Source: Siphonodentalium dalli
Lineage: Eukaryota; Mollusca; Scaphopoda; Gadilida; Siphonodentaliidae
Assembly (NCBI GenBank): GCA_032622095.1
Contig: CP136064.1
Span: 2,777,280-2,841,279, forward strand
Direction: 5' to 3'
Length of the DNA: 64,000 bases
Position numbers and translations under genes: made by a program. This document shows positions 47,411 to 58,812 of the stretch, one piece after another (within the stretch, counting starts at the first letter, position 1; the number at the start of each line of letters is the position of its first letter). Under the pieces are notes generated by a model. It had not been told where the DNA came from. It made no database searches and worked only from the letters and a program-made list of their open reading frames with translations.

Positions 47411-48290
47411 GATGAGGGACGGGCGGGCGGGCGGCGGACGGGCGGGCGGCGTGTTTTGCTTTTAACTCAACCGTTTATTGACGGATTAAAAAAATTTTGT
47501 TTGGTGTGAGTACATATCCATGAACGTAAGCTGCAGACAAAAAAATCGGGTTCGTCCGCACATTTATTACAGTTATGGCCCTTTGCCATTTTTCACTGAT
47601 TTTAGGCTCGTTAGCGCAACAACTTCAACAAACGTTATCTGATTAGATTGAAATTTGGGATATAGGTGTCTCCCAAGAATATCTTGGACGAGTTCGAAAA
47701 CCGGCCTGGTCCGATAAAATTTTATAGAGTTATGGCCCTTAATTAGTCATTTTTCACGAATTTTCAGCTCGTTAGCGCGATAACTTCAACAAACGTTATC
47801 CGATTTGATTGAAATTTGGTATATAGGTGTCTCGCAAGAATATCTCGGATGATTTCGGAAACCGGCCTGGTCCGATAAAATTTGATAGAGTTATGGCCCT
47901 TAATTAGTCATTTTTCACAAATTTTCAGCTCGTTAGCGCGATAACTTCAACAAACGTTATCCGATTTGATTGAAATTTGGTATATAGGTGTCTCCCAAGA
48001 ATACCTCGGACGAGTTAGAAAACCGGCCCAATAAAATTTGATAGAGTTATGGTCCTTAAGTAGTCATTTTGTACGAATTTTGAGCTCGTTAGCGCGATAA
48101 CTTCAACAAACGTCATCCGATTCAACTAAAATTTGGTATATAAGTGTCTTCCAATAATATCCTGGACGAGTTCGAAAACCAGCCTGGCCCATTAAAATTT
48201 GATAGAGTTATGGCCCTTAATTAGTCATTTTTCGTGAATTTTTAGCTCGTTAGCGCGATAACTTCAACAAACGTCCTCCGATTCGATTAT
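47411..48290 (+). repeat. Tandem array, ~160-bp period, five units, with (CGGG)n start
   Basis: It opens with GGGCGGGCGGGCGGCGG at about 47418. CGTTAGCGC.A.AACTTCAAC recurs near 47608, 47769, 47930, 48088 and 48247, with GTTATGGCCCTTAATTAGTC and GAAATTTGGTATATAGGTGT. The 158-161 bp spacing and G/C-rich microsatellite head fit pearl-type mollusc elements. Confidence 0.88.
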
Positions 48291-48416
48291 GCACTAACTT
48301 CTGCAAAATTAGGGGACACATGTACAGAAATTGAATTTTGTGACACTAGCCCACTTAGCGGGATATCGTCATTAAATTCACCCTCTGGGGACCTCATTCT
48401 GCAAATGATAGACATA

Positions 48417-48887
48417 CTATTTGCAGGCTTTCAACCGTATAGCCTTCATCGAATTTGCACTCTTAAGTTTCTTCTCTATTTCCTCAGTACATTTATTCCT
48501 GGATAATGTTCAGTTCTGCAAGGCCAGATTCAACAATGCCATGCACCTTTCAGCTGGATTGACCCAACTTTGGCCAGGTGCACAACGGCATAAAATTAAC
48601 ATGTCTAGGTCCAGAGCCTTGAATAGAATTATATTTGTAATTTTAACGCTTTCCAACCTGTTCCTTTGGTCAGTCCCGCCATCGGAAAATTTAAGGAGTA
48701 TTTTAGGAACTTCAGGCTGCATGTGTAAAATCTTATCTTGAGTTTCTGCGTGTCTAGCAGGTGACGATTGTTCAAAGACACTGTCATTGATCATTACAAA
48801 CACGTCCCCATGATAGAATGATTTCTGCATACTGTCAGGAATATCAACTCGGAAGTAAACCGATGGTATTATTATATCGCGAATTTA
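48417..48887 (-). pseudogene. Relic of a DDE-type transposase-like protein
   Basis: The minus frame gives VYFRVDIPDSMQKSFYHGD, FVMINDSVFEQSSPARHAE, PKILLKFSDGGTDQRN, LFKALDLDMLILCRCAPG, SWVNPAERCMALLNLALQN, then TGA (48510-48512) and, still in frame, TLSRNKCTEEIEKK and KSANSMKAIR, ending at TAG 48417. The '(T/S)DGG.D.R ... L(D/N)LD.L...R.AP..SW.NP.ER' pattern belongs to a protein family repeated in mollusc and cnidarian genomes that looks like an RNase-H-fold transposase (D of DGG, later E of PAER). An in-frame TAA bounds it at about 48888. It is interrupted by one stop and lacks the N-terminus. Confidence 0.65.
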
Positions 48888-49369
48888 GGCTACTTAAATG
48901 TTTCTATTCACACAAGTATATATAACAAAGTTGTAATATGAATACCATATCCCAATTGAAACTTTACTCCACACTAATGAGGAAAAAAGTAGTCCGAAAC
49001 AATGGGGGGCTTTAATGATGCAATAAATTTCTGAAATATGCTGTGATGTGATCAATATCTTACCAGTTAGCTTCTTGGTCATGTATGCACAATGCTCAGC
49101 AACCATTTCTTGTTCTTGATTTCCAGATTTAATTCAATATTTTAAGGCACCATCCTGGCTTTGATCAATGTCTATTCATCATCTTCGTTTAAACACATAA
49201 TGGACAATAAAAAAAAATTCAGCTACATCACAAATTGAAGATCTCTCACTACAACCAGCAGAGAAGGTGAATACACTAACAAAAACAACATAAGCAAAAA
49301 AAAACGTAAGTCAAATACATGAATCAATCAATATTATAATAAACAAGCAGTCGCAGACGGCGGTATCCC

Positions 49370-50050
49370 CCGCAGAAATGTGCAGTTGGAGAAGTGCATT
49401 GTCAATAATGTTTGCGTTCTCTGCCGAAATGTGCAGTTGGGGAAGTACATTCTCAACAAGAGGTGGGATTTTGTCAAAACACCTGGCTTGCGAACTCATT
49501 TTAGGACTGACATTTGTGGAAATTAGCCATATGACGTCCTCCATTTTCACTAAAAACAATAAACAAAGTCCAATAGCTCTGCTGAAAATATCTGACCGGA
49601 CCTGGTTTGCCAACTTGTTCTAGATACCAGTCAAATGAACTCATATACCAAATATCTTTGAAATCCGTTGACATTTGTAGAAATGAGTCCTGTGACGTCG
49701 TCTATTTGCTATTCGGTAATTTTTTTGCACACAAAAAAACAAAGTCCAGTAACTCTGTTGAAAATATCCGAGCGGACCTGGTTTGCGAACTCGTTCTAGA
49801 TACTAGTCATGTGAACTCATATACCAAAAATCTTTGAAATCTGTTGACATTTGTGGAAATGAGCACCCTGTGACGTCGTCTATTTGTTATTTGGTAAATT
49901 CGACAATAATAATAAACAAAGTCCAATAACTCCAGTAAAAATATCTGACCAGACCTGGCTTGCGAACTCATTCTAGGTAATGGTCAGGTGAACTCATACA
50001 CCAAATATCTTTGAAAACCATTTACATTTGTTCAAGTTATGACGCTTACA
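49370..50050 (+). repeat. Short duplication then ~177-bp tandem array
   Basis: GAAATGTGCAGTTGGRGAAGT is present twice (49374, 49430). Then AAACAAAGTCCARTARCTC recurs near 49561, 49738 and 49914, with GGACCTGG.TTGC.AACT, GTGAACTCATA.ACCAAA and GTGACGTCGTCTATTTG. The array ends before GACGGACGGACTG and a 22-C run (50090-50111). Pearl-like architecture. Confidence 0.8.
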
Positions 50051-50299
50051 AATTTGGGACAGACGGACGGACTGAACCCATTACTATATCCCCCCCCCCC
50101 CCCCCCCCCCCGCAAATTTTAAATTTGATGGGGGATAATTATATGCCAATATAACATTGCTACTGTGCTACTATATCTACTACATATATGCCAATATCTC
50201 ATGAATGGAATATTCAATGATAATAAACAACTAGAAATTTTAAACTTCCCATTTGATACTTCCATATAATTATCATATATATTCCAATCCAAACCCCTT

Positions 50300-50560
50300 C
50301 TCAATCATTACCTTTCACATAACCCAAACCTTAATCATAACCATACCTATCGGCATCCCATACTGTATCTTAAGGCAAAATGTTTTCATAAGCATAACCG
50401 TGCTCTAGTCGTAACCATAACCACATCTACTATTCTAACTATGTATATAACAATAACCAACCCTTGCCCATCCTTTAGCCCCGACTATACTATTCACATC
50501 CCTGACATAATCCATAACACTAACCATAAAACTAACCCGAACACAAACCCTAAATATTTC
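50300..50560. repeat. AACC(A/C)TAA-rich tract, degenerate telomere-like
   Basis: The tract reads AACCCAAACC, CATAACCATACC, GTAACCATAACC, ATAACAATAACC, CTAACCATAAAAC, CTAACCCGAAC and AACCCTAAAT with almost no G. It resembles a mutated (CCCTAA)n array. Most animals, molluscs included, use TTAGGG telomeres, so an old interstitial telomeric tract is possible, but no two intact repeats are adjacent. Confidence 0.35.
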
Positions 50561-50699
50561 TCTAACGGTTACCTGGATCAAGTTACCCATGTGTCGATTT
50601 GTACTGAGATAAACCACACATATTCCACGAGACACCTCTGGGAAGCTACCAATTTCTCCATCCATTTATTCGAAGCTAAAGATAAACGATCTTTATTGC

Positions 50700-53068
50700 T
50701 AATGATTAGGGCTGCTTAAGTCATCTGAGATCCACGGCACCTGTCCCATGGCAATATCATGGTCAAGTTACCCATCTGAAGCAATTTTCCCACAATCTTC
50801 CAAGCTGATAATAAACGCTATTTTGATGTGTATCTTTTTGATATCATTTATTTGTCCCACCTCAAGTCATATGATGGCAAAGCACCTAACGGATAGCATT
50901 TCCCTGGACAATCATAATAGGTATGTAATTAATTATGTTATTAAATTATTCATGAATGCCAATTTAAATCATTTGACGTCAGCTGTACCTATCCGATGAC
51001 ACTCCATTTGAGAATTTAATTGGCAACGGGAATAAAGAACACGTGCGAGTTCTTTATACACGCATGTGTTTCTGTCTTGTACCTATATTTCAAATAAAAG
51101 ACATGAGATGTTAAAAATTACATCTGCAATTGGATGGTATTTTCTCGTGAAAGATACAGAGAGTTATAGTCTGTCCAACACTGAAGTGCGAAATTTTAAA
51201 TCAATGCCGATCTGTAATTTGCCCGTGTCGGTTTATCAATTTGTCGGGTCAGTTATTTCAATGGCCAGTGGAAACACACCTGCTGGTGACAATCATTATT
51301 TAAAGCTAAGTGAGTAAAGGCCGATCCACACCTGGCGCGAGCGCGCGATTATAACGGCCGTGACTGACAACATGTATGCACTTTGTGTATGTATACACCT
51401 AGTTTATGAACTGAAGCTATCACAAACATGCCTGATATATAAAACCTGATGCACGATATAGTTCTCTACTTATAATATTAATAGTTGTACTCGATCATGA
51501 TGGAGACAGAGTATAATAAAAGCCAAGCACCCTTCTGGTGGTAATATTATTACTTGATTATGACGGTGATAGTATATATAATAAACGTCCGTGCAACATT
51601 CTATACTCGTTCGCTAAAAAAAACTTAGAAAATCGCACTAAATTTGCACATAGGTACTACTACCCTGCACATCCTCTCTTCGGTTTAGTTTTATCTGGAT
51701 TGGCGAATTTGACCCCCCCCCCCCTCTCTAAGTTTCTGCTGAATTTGCATAAAGTCTGAACCCGCCCGAAGCGAGCTCTTCGTTGGGCAGGTTGCTTTGT
51801 GGTCAATCTTGGTGGGCAATCCGGCAGTATACCGACGTACATGTCCCTGCATTAAAGATGGATTATCTCTTTAAATAACAAATTTGAAATAGTTGAATGG
51901 GTCTAGAATAATATCTATGAATTGAATAACCCTGCCCGGAAAGGCTTCTATCAATTACTATCTATTTTATTTCGAATATTTTATTATGAAATGAGATGAT
52001 TAATTGGGACACTTTATTTGTCTATTTTTAGAACAGACAATTCAAGCGATATCATATAAAGATAGGTAGCATTAGGTTGTTTTTATAGCTACATAGGAAC
52101 ATCAAATACCCCAGATTGATTGATTGTATTTTTTTATTCCATAGTTATAAGCGATAAAGAGTATAATTAACGTGTATTTGTGATAAAATTACACAATAAC
52201 ATTTCTGGTATATGTTAACAGTAACCACTATTGTTCATTAACTAAACAACCACACCTTTTTTTAGCAGAAAATATTCGCAATCAAATCAATATTAATCGA
52301 AAGAAGCATTTCTGGACAGGAGTCTTCGATTCATTTCTAATATTTTATACCCCGGTAACTATATAATACATGTTTACAAAGAGATAATCCACCTATAACA
52401 TCCGTCCTTCATTCGCCCGTTTTGATTTGGCAGGAAAAATATCGGATTGGTTTGTCCCAGCCATACATTGGTAACAGCTGGGACAAAACACTTTCATGTG
52501 GAACATTTCGGTCCGAATCACTCTTCTCATCTGGAAAATGCAATAAATATTTGGCTCCTCTATTCGCCATGTTCCTCAATTAGAGAGAGAGAGAGAGAGG
52601 GGGGGTGATTAATTTGTTCAATATTTTTCAACGGTAACTCGGTCAATTTTAAACCAATTACAAAATGTTCACGGCATCGATATCGGGGTGTCAGGTAGAA
52701 CATGCATTCCATTAAAGTTTGGTCGCGATTGGAGAGAATTTGAACATTGAACACCCCTCCCCGTCAATATTTTGATAACAGCCACTTTTTTTATAAATGA
52801 AGATAATTTGTCCCGTTCCGCTACCTCAAAGCATTCCGGTGATGCTCTACAATAAATTGTTGACACATGTGGGAGGTCGGTTTAAGGGCCATAACTACAT
52901 AAAGCAAGCAATGACAAATTCACGATGGCTTAACATAATGAATCCAATGCATAACTGTGTATAGTATACCGACTTATTCAACACTGAGAATATGGGAAAA
53001 ATGCCAGCCCTTGAAGTGATTGGTGGCTTGGAGAGTACATTGGTCCACTGTATATCCCTTTATTTATC
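50700..53068. other. Stretch without recognised gene
   Basis: It contains the diverged copy (51980-52070) of the 19830 repeat and a (GA)n tract with a following G run at about 52582-52607. Nothing else that I can support. Confidence 0.5.
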
Positions 53069-53076
53069 CAATAGAT

Positions 53077-53273
53077 CACAGGGCCCTGTAACGCGCTCAG
53101 TTGCCCATCCCCCTTTGCCCTGCCCATATACACCGCTTCTGTATACGCGCCTGCTTCACGTTAATGGTAGTACAATAAGGTCCTTATTAACGCGTAGGCG
53201 AGTATATAGAAGCGGCGTATATGGGCAGAGCAAAGGGGCGGGAACGAAGCTGAGCGCGTTACAGGCCCCTGTG
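53077..53273. mobile_element. 197-bp hAT MITE with 8-bp target duplication
   Basis: The left end is CACAGGGCCCTGTAACGCGC and the right end is its near reverse complement (GCGCGTTACAGGCCCCTGTG). The TIR extends to about 85 bp with AAGCGG and GGGCAGAGCAAAGG words. CAATAGAT flanks it exactly at 53069-53076 and 53274-53281. An 8-bp duplication with CAGGG-containing ends is the hAT signature. No ORF. Confidence 0.88.
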
Positions 53274-53281
53274 CAATAGAT

Positions 53282-54780
53282 ATATACAAAACACTACATA
53301 TATTCCTTACATCGCAACATGGCGACCACGTTGCTCAGCTTGTAAATGTTATGGCGAACTGGGTCACATATGTCGTCCAACAAATTACGCGTCTTGTTCT
53401 GACTGTAGTTTAGAGAGCGTCCTGCTTTATCCTTCTGCATAACGGGACAGTCCATTAATTCCTCACATCTCTATGAAATCATTAATTACATTCACCAGAA
53501 TGTGATAAAAGTGAATATTTGGATAAATGAAGTTCTACTATACCCAAACTCTCGCATTGTAGAAATATCACGGACATGTCACTTACGAATCAGTTAACTA
53601 AATTCTAAAGTTATCAATCAGAAACCATCTCAGACGGACGCACGGACAGACATGTTGATTACTATAGTCCTCCCAAATCTATCGGGGACAATTAGATATA
53701 TATATTGATGGACGGACGGACGAACAAGCTGATTCATGTAGGCATATACAATTCCCACCCCACCCACAACTGATTGCAGGGGTATACTAAGGTAATAATT
53801 ATAATATACATGGTACCTGAACACTCCACATTAATGCACGTATAATCAGGTATAATCGGAAGATTAATGAGAATGCTTTAATGTCGTTCTCTTTAGCACT
53901 GCACATTTGCAGAATTCCAACATGGAAACACGACTCCAATTTGACGATTTCCCTATGTTGGATGTTACTAACTCCGAAAATATCCGTCCCATTCTCACAA
54001 GACTTGTCCCACATGGGCAGATAAGTGGTTCAAACAAGCACATAACATGTACCCGCGATCAATGAACGTTGAATCCGAAGAATAAAATGAATTTCACGGT
54101 ATATTCAACAGTCACGATAAACAACAACAGACAAAGCAATCCACATGGGGTATGAACGTAACCGAACAGAAAAGAGCGTTCTCTGTAAGTACATTCCCTA
54201 TATGGTAGGAATAATGAGCGTTTGTTTCACGTTTGCTTGTTGACAAGACTTATATGACGGCGCACGAACCAATCAGTGGTGTTTTATTTTGTGAAAGTAT
54301 AAGGGGAGTCATTTCTAATTTGGAAGATATTTACTAACGGAAAGAATTGAATGTCCATTTGCAATATCCTACGGTGTATAACAATATACAAATTGTTATT
54401 ACGAAAATGATGATGTTTGCATTTTTCTATGTGTTTATCGTTGTTATCGCAAATGAAATAATTGGATATACGTCGTCTTTACGTTAGTATAAGATTACAT
54501 AGTATAACTAAGCCTTGTTTTATCCCATTAATGTAATTTTTGTATTTTGTTTGGTTGTATATGAGATGCAGTGCGTTGAAGATACGAAAGAAAATACAAA
54601 AGTGAAATACACGCACGCAGATAGTTCATGACACTATACACGATAAAATGATAATTTAGCACACACCATGGGCTACAAAATTTACGAATCGGTGGGTTTA
54701 TATTCAAATCCAAGTTATTTGGTTTATAACAGCTCCGATATGTACTCATACCAATATACCACTCTGGAAATGATTGTTGG
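53282..54780. other. Stretch without recognised gene
   Basis: It includes short GACGGACG words (53632, 53711) that may be the degraded end of a pearl-like repeat. No gene is recognised. Confidence 0.45.
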
Positions 54781-54801
54781 AATTCGATGGGAGTTCTGTC
54801 G

Positions 54802-54865
54802 GTTCCCACGTAGAGCAATGAGTCTGGCCCGCGAGACGGGTGTGTTCGAATCGGAGCTACGTTTC
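54802..54865 (+). ncRNA. tRNA-related fragment (possible SINE head)
   Basis: CGTAGAGCAATGAGTCTGGC, CCGCGAGACGGGTG and TGTTCGAATC appear in tRNA-like order: D-arm-like GTAGAGC, an anticodon-arm-like GTCTGG...GAGAC and a B-box GTTCGAATC. No acceptor stem closes, so it is not a functional tRNA. This could be an old SINE or coincidence. Confidence 0.25.
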
Positions 54866-55316
54866 ATCCGCTGGAGGATGGGGTAGCCGGAGGAAGGAGA
54901 GAGGGGAGTGACAAATTTTTGGCGTATATATAGAAAATATATATTATATATATAAGCGGAAATTTTGTGAAGAGCTCTTTTCACTTGACTGAGAAAAAAT
55001 TTATTTTCTAAGTCCAAAAGTTTAGGTTGAAATAATGAAGCCTTTTTCAAAAAACAAAAAACGACTTTTCTGGTACAGGTTGGTTTGGAACCTTTTGGAC
55101 TCTGGTTTCCCCAAAAGTCGACTCCGTTTCGTGTGTAGCAAAAAGAGAAATTTATGAATCGGTATTTGAATAAGACGGGATGAAGGTACAGCCGCGTCTT
55201 TGACACGGCTAGTTTGTTGAATGACACGTGAGCATGTACAACATTCGTTCATAGTTCGTATATTATACTTTGAATAGACAATTTCTTTGTTAACAGTTTG
55301 TTAACGGGGTTAGGTT

Positions 55317-55973
55317 TGAGCGGACCTTTGTCAAAATTTCGTGGTTTGGTCTTCCGTCTATGTTTAAGGCGCTCACATAGACCAAATCCAGCTGTTGCGC
55401 TTCGTCTAGGAGAAGATCTGGGCACAAGCACTTTCTACACATGGACTTTATTAGTACATTTTTCGATTTGTTATAACTTGGTCATTTCTCAACCGATTTA
55501 CAAAATTCTTTCACGAGTAGCATCAGTATATCGTATAGATACACGACAGAAAAAATGGTTGGAATCGGAGACAAGAAAAAAATTGACAAATTTTGAACCC
55601 CTCCCCAGGTTAACAAATTGTTTTCGGACCTTGGTAAAAATTTCCCCGATTCGTACCCTTTCGTTAGTTAACACGATTACGAGAACCGAATTCAGATGCT
55701 AGACTTCTTATAGGAGAAGATCTGGGCACAAACTTTTTCCATTTTTTTTGTTTAAGGGCCATAACTCTGGAAATAAAGTTGGGACACAAACCTAAATGTT
55801 TCGATTCCATGTACCTTGGCAAGGTGCATATACCTACCAAATTTCAATGTCCTACCTTTTAAACTTTCTGAGATATAAGAGTTACAAAATATATTAAGAA
55901 CTATAAATAATGAAAAATAAAAATAAAAATATGAATAACAATATACTTCCATATTAAAATATGGAAGTATAAT
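55317..55973 (+). repeat. ~657-bp direct repeat, copy 1
   Basis: It begins TGAGCGGACCTTTGTC and ends with the palindrome ATACTTCCATATTAAAATAT (continuing GGAAGTAT). It is nearly identical to 56561-57214. The 134-codon frame across it is interrupted differently in the copies and is treated as accidental. Confidence 0.92.
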
Positions 55974-56340
55974 AAGGGAATCGCGCGGAATTGATTGGAA
56001 TGTCGATAGTATGGTTTATTGACATTTCTGTGTTCAGTTGGAACATTCTGGTGTGACCCCCACCCATGCATCGAAATTTGGTGACGCGGATAGAAAAGTC
56101 GCCATATATCTGCCAATTTTCGATATATCGAGCTAATTTTTGCGGCATTGTGTTCGTACTTGATGCCCCTTTAAAAGTTAGCAGGGTTCTGGTAAGGTAT
56201 TGTGGCGACATTCTACTATGTAGGCCAATATGTATGTTGTTCAGTATATACTTTTCGAATATCTCTGGCCTCCATCGACATAATGCGGCAAGTGGGTAAT
56301 CGTTTAGAAGTACTAGAAATTCCCCATCGAATGACACCAA
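55954..56340 (-). CDS. Unrecognised 128-codon frame in the spacer between repeat copies
   Basis: The frame lies in the ~590-bp unique spacer between the two repeat copies. Its composition is protein-like (LNDYPLAALCRWRPEIFEKY; QKLARYIENWQIYGDFSIR), longer than expected for this AT content. No domain, splice signal or homologous copy is known to me. It may be a decayed ORF of the element whose repeats flank it. Confidence 0.2.
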   Translation of the reverse strand: MVSFDGEFLVLLNDYPLAALCRWRPEIFEKYILNNIHIGLHSRMSPQYLTRTLLTFKGASSTNTMPQKLARYIENWQIYGDFSIRVTKFRCMGGGHTRMFQLNTEMSINHTIDIPINSARFPYYTSIF

Positions 56341-56560
56341 ACACGTGACGATCGGTTAAAGGAATTTAAATTCATAGTGCATTTTCTGTAAACTTGAACA
56401 AAATGAAGGGGCCACAATTTCTACATTTTTCAACCGATTCATAAAATTCACTCATAATGACACTCAGTACATTTTATAGATACTTCACAACCATTTTGGT
56501 TCAAATCGGAGACAAAAAAAAATTTGACAAATTTTGCCCCTCCCCTAGCCCGGAAAAAAT

Positions 56561-57214
56561 TGAGCGGACCTTTGTCAAAATTTCGTGGTTTGGTCTTCTG
56601 TCTATGTTTAAGGCGCTCACATAGACCAAATCCAGCTGTTGCGCTTCGTCTAGGAGAAGATCTGGGCACAAGCACTTTCTACACATGGACTTTATTAGTA
56701 CATTTTTCGATTTGTTATAACTTGGTCATTTTCAACCGATTTACAAAATTCTTTCACGAGTAGCATCAGTATATCGTATAGATACACGACAGAAAAAATG
56801 GTTGGAATCGGAGACAAGAAAAAAATTGACAAATTTTGAACCCCTCCCCAGGTTAACAAATTGTTTTCGGACCTTGGTGAAAATTTCCCCGATTCGTACC
56901 CTTTCGTTAGTTAACACGATTACGAGAACCGAATTCTGCTGCTAGACTTCTTATAGGAGAAGATCTGGGCACAAACTTTTTCCATTTTTTTAGTTTAAGG
57001 ACCATAACTCTGGAAATAAAGTTGGGACACAAACCTAAATGTTTCGATTCCATGTACCTTGGCAAGGTGCATATACCTACCAAATTTCAATGTCCTACCT
57101 TTTAAACTTTCTGAGATATAAGAGTTACAAAATATATTAAGAACTATAAATAATGAAAAAGAAAAAGAAAATATGAATAACAATATACTTCCATATTAAA
57201 ATATGGAAGTATAA
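56561..57214 (+). repeat. ~654-bp direct repeat, copy 2
   Basis: Matches copy 1 at better than 97% by eye; differences are single bases (for example GAACCGAATTCTGCTGC against GAACCGAATTCAGATGC). The start-to-start distance is 1244 bp. High identity indicates a recent event, either duplication or long terminal repeats of one element. Confidence 0.92.
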
Positions 57215-57458
57215 TTATAGAATATTGGAATAATATAAAATAATGCATGGCTTGGAGTTGACTATGCCAAGGAAATAGTAATTTGTGAGCGTTAATTCAG
57301 ATTATGCATCTTTAAATGCGAAAGGAATGTATGTTCACTGGTGTATCCAAAAGGGTACGATATGTCTGTTCACAATTTTTCTATCAGATCCCCAGACCAA
57401 TTTTAACCAAATTTGATTTGTTGAATTGTGTACCCCGGCGGAAACCATGGGGGTTGTT

Positions 57459-58530
57459 TTTAGCTCACCTGAGATGAAATCTCTGGTGGAGCTATAGTGA
57501 TCACTCCTTGTCTGTCATCCATCCGTCCATCCATCTATCCGTCCATCCGTCAAAAATTCTTTAAACATTGTCAGAACCATAAGACCAAATGGGTTCATAT
57601 TTGTTGTGGATGATCCTTTGGTAAATCACATTCAGATTTTTTCAAATGAGGTCATCATGTCAATTAGTTGAGAAAGCAGGGCCACGTACAACTCTTATTA
57701 TGCCCCCGATCTCCGATGGAGATTTGGGGGTATATAGTGGAGCCCTCCGTCCGTCTGTCCTTCCGTCCGTCCTTCCGTCCGTACGAACGTTTCAACTCAT
57801 AACTTTGGTTTCGCTAACTCAATTCAGTTGATCTTTGGTATGCTAATAGACCAGCCGGGGGGGGGGGGGGGGACAAGATTTCCCCATAACTGCGGTTTCG
57901 TCCGCCCATTTTTTCCAGAGTTACGCCCCTTTTTGGACTTAGAAAATTCAGGTTTTCTGCTACTTTTTTTGGTTTCCAGATGATAACTTGATTTTGGATT
58001 GTTTACTCATTAATAACATAACTTTACAAAGTGCCATTTAATAAGCATTTGCACAAAAATAAGAAAAATCCTCTCTGATTGTACAGTCGGGGGCGTTACC
58101 TCCGCCCAGCGGTGCACTTGTTACTTGATAGTAATTCTTAGAACGACTTCTTTTCCAGAACTATAAGGCCGAATTGGTTCATATTGGGTGTGGATGTTCC
58201 CTACGTGACTCACATTCAGATTTGTTCAAATGGGGTCACCAGGTTGATTAGTTGAGAAACCAGGGCCATAACTCTATTTCTCCATAGTAATTCTTAGAAT
58301 GACTTCTTCACAGTGTTGGGGGGGGGGGTGATATTTACAGATTTGTTCAATGAAATGTAATTTTTAAGCTCACCTGAGACAAAGCTATAGTCACCACTCC
58401 TCATCTGTCACCTGTTCATCTGTCTGTCCATCCATCCATCTGTCAACAATTCTTTGAACATGGGTAATATTTACATTGTATACCGACAATCACTTATCGT
58501 GTGAGCAAGTGAGCAAATTGATACTATATG
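57459..58530 (+). repeat. Second GCTCACCTGAGAC-type repeat block, interrupted by another element
   Basis: TTTAGCTCACCTGAGATGAA, GGAGCTATAGTGATCACTCC, (CCATCCGT)n, TTCAGATTT.TTCAAATGAGG and, from 58130, AGTAATTCTTAGAACGACTT reproduce the 39 kb block. The order breaks at about 57697 and resumes at about 58124, where a different repeat is inserted. Another start (AAGCTCACCTGAGAC) is at 58366. Confidence 0.8.
57697..58124 (+). mobile_element. Pearl-like element nested in the GCTCACC repeat
   Basis: It starts TTATGCCCCCGATCTCCGAT, has CCGTCCGTCTGTCCTTCC, a 16-G run (57857-57872), GAGTTACGCCCC and GACTTAGAAAATTCAGG, and ends GCGGTGCACTTGTTA. Parallels 20177-20915 in head (TTATACCCCC), (GTCC)n and tail (GTGCACACCTCTTGTTA). 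Insertion between CTCTTA and CTTGATAGTAATTC is read off the uninterrupted copies at 39 kb. Confidence 0.65.
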
Positions 58531-58756
58531 GCCACTCAGTCCAGTTATATCTATATCTTCACTCTTGATACCACCGATGCAATGATTTTATTTGAGATTT
58601 GATTCAATTCAGCATCACTTGGCTGATTCGATTCGAGATTCAATTAGAAATGAAAATGCCAGATTTGCAGGGCGCTAGAAATAGGTGCCGCTGCCTTAGT
58701 ACAGAGAGCATGTACTAGTATATGAATACTTCAATAATCTTTTCATTCTAATCAAG

Positions 58757-58812
58757 GCAAGAAAATAGCAGATACAGATGCAGATGAAAAGAAACGAAGG
58801 AAGAGTTCCTGA
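58757..58812 (+). CDS. Candidate short terminal exon (basic tail)
   Basis: After TTTTCATTCTAATCAAG the frame reads (G)KKIADTDADEKKRRKSS and stops at TGA 58810-58812. The KKRRK cluster is nuclear-localisation-like. It may be a real last exon but is too short to exclude chance; no partner exon was found. Confidence 0.2.

Noticed and set aside
54724-55227. 167-codon minus-strand ORF
   Set aside because: Overlaps an AT-rich TATA run and the tRNA-like stretch; no domain and no splice context.
55298-55702. 134-codon ORF and its twin at 56524-56763
   Set aside because: Frames differ between the two near-identical repeat copies, so no coding constraint.
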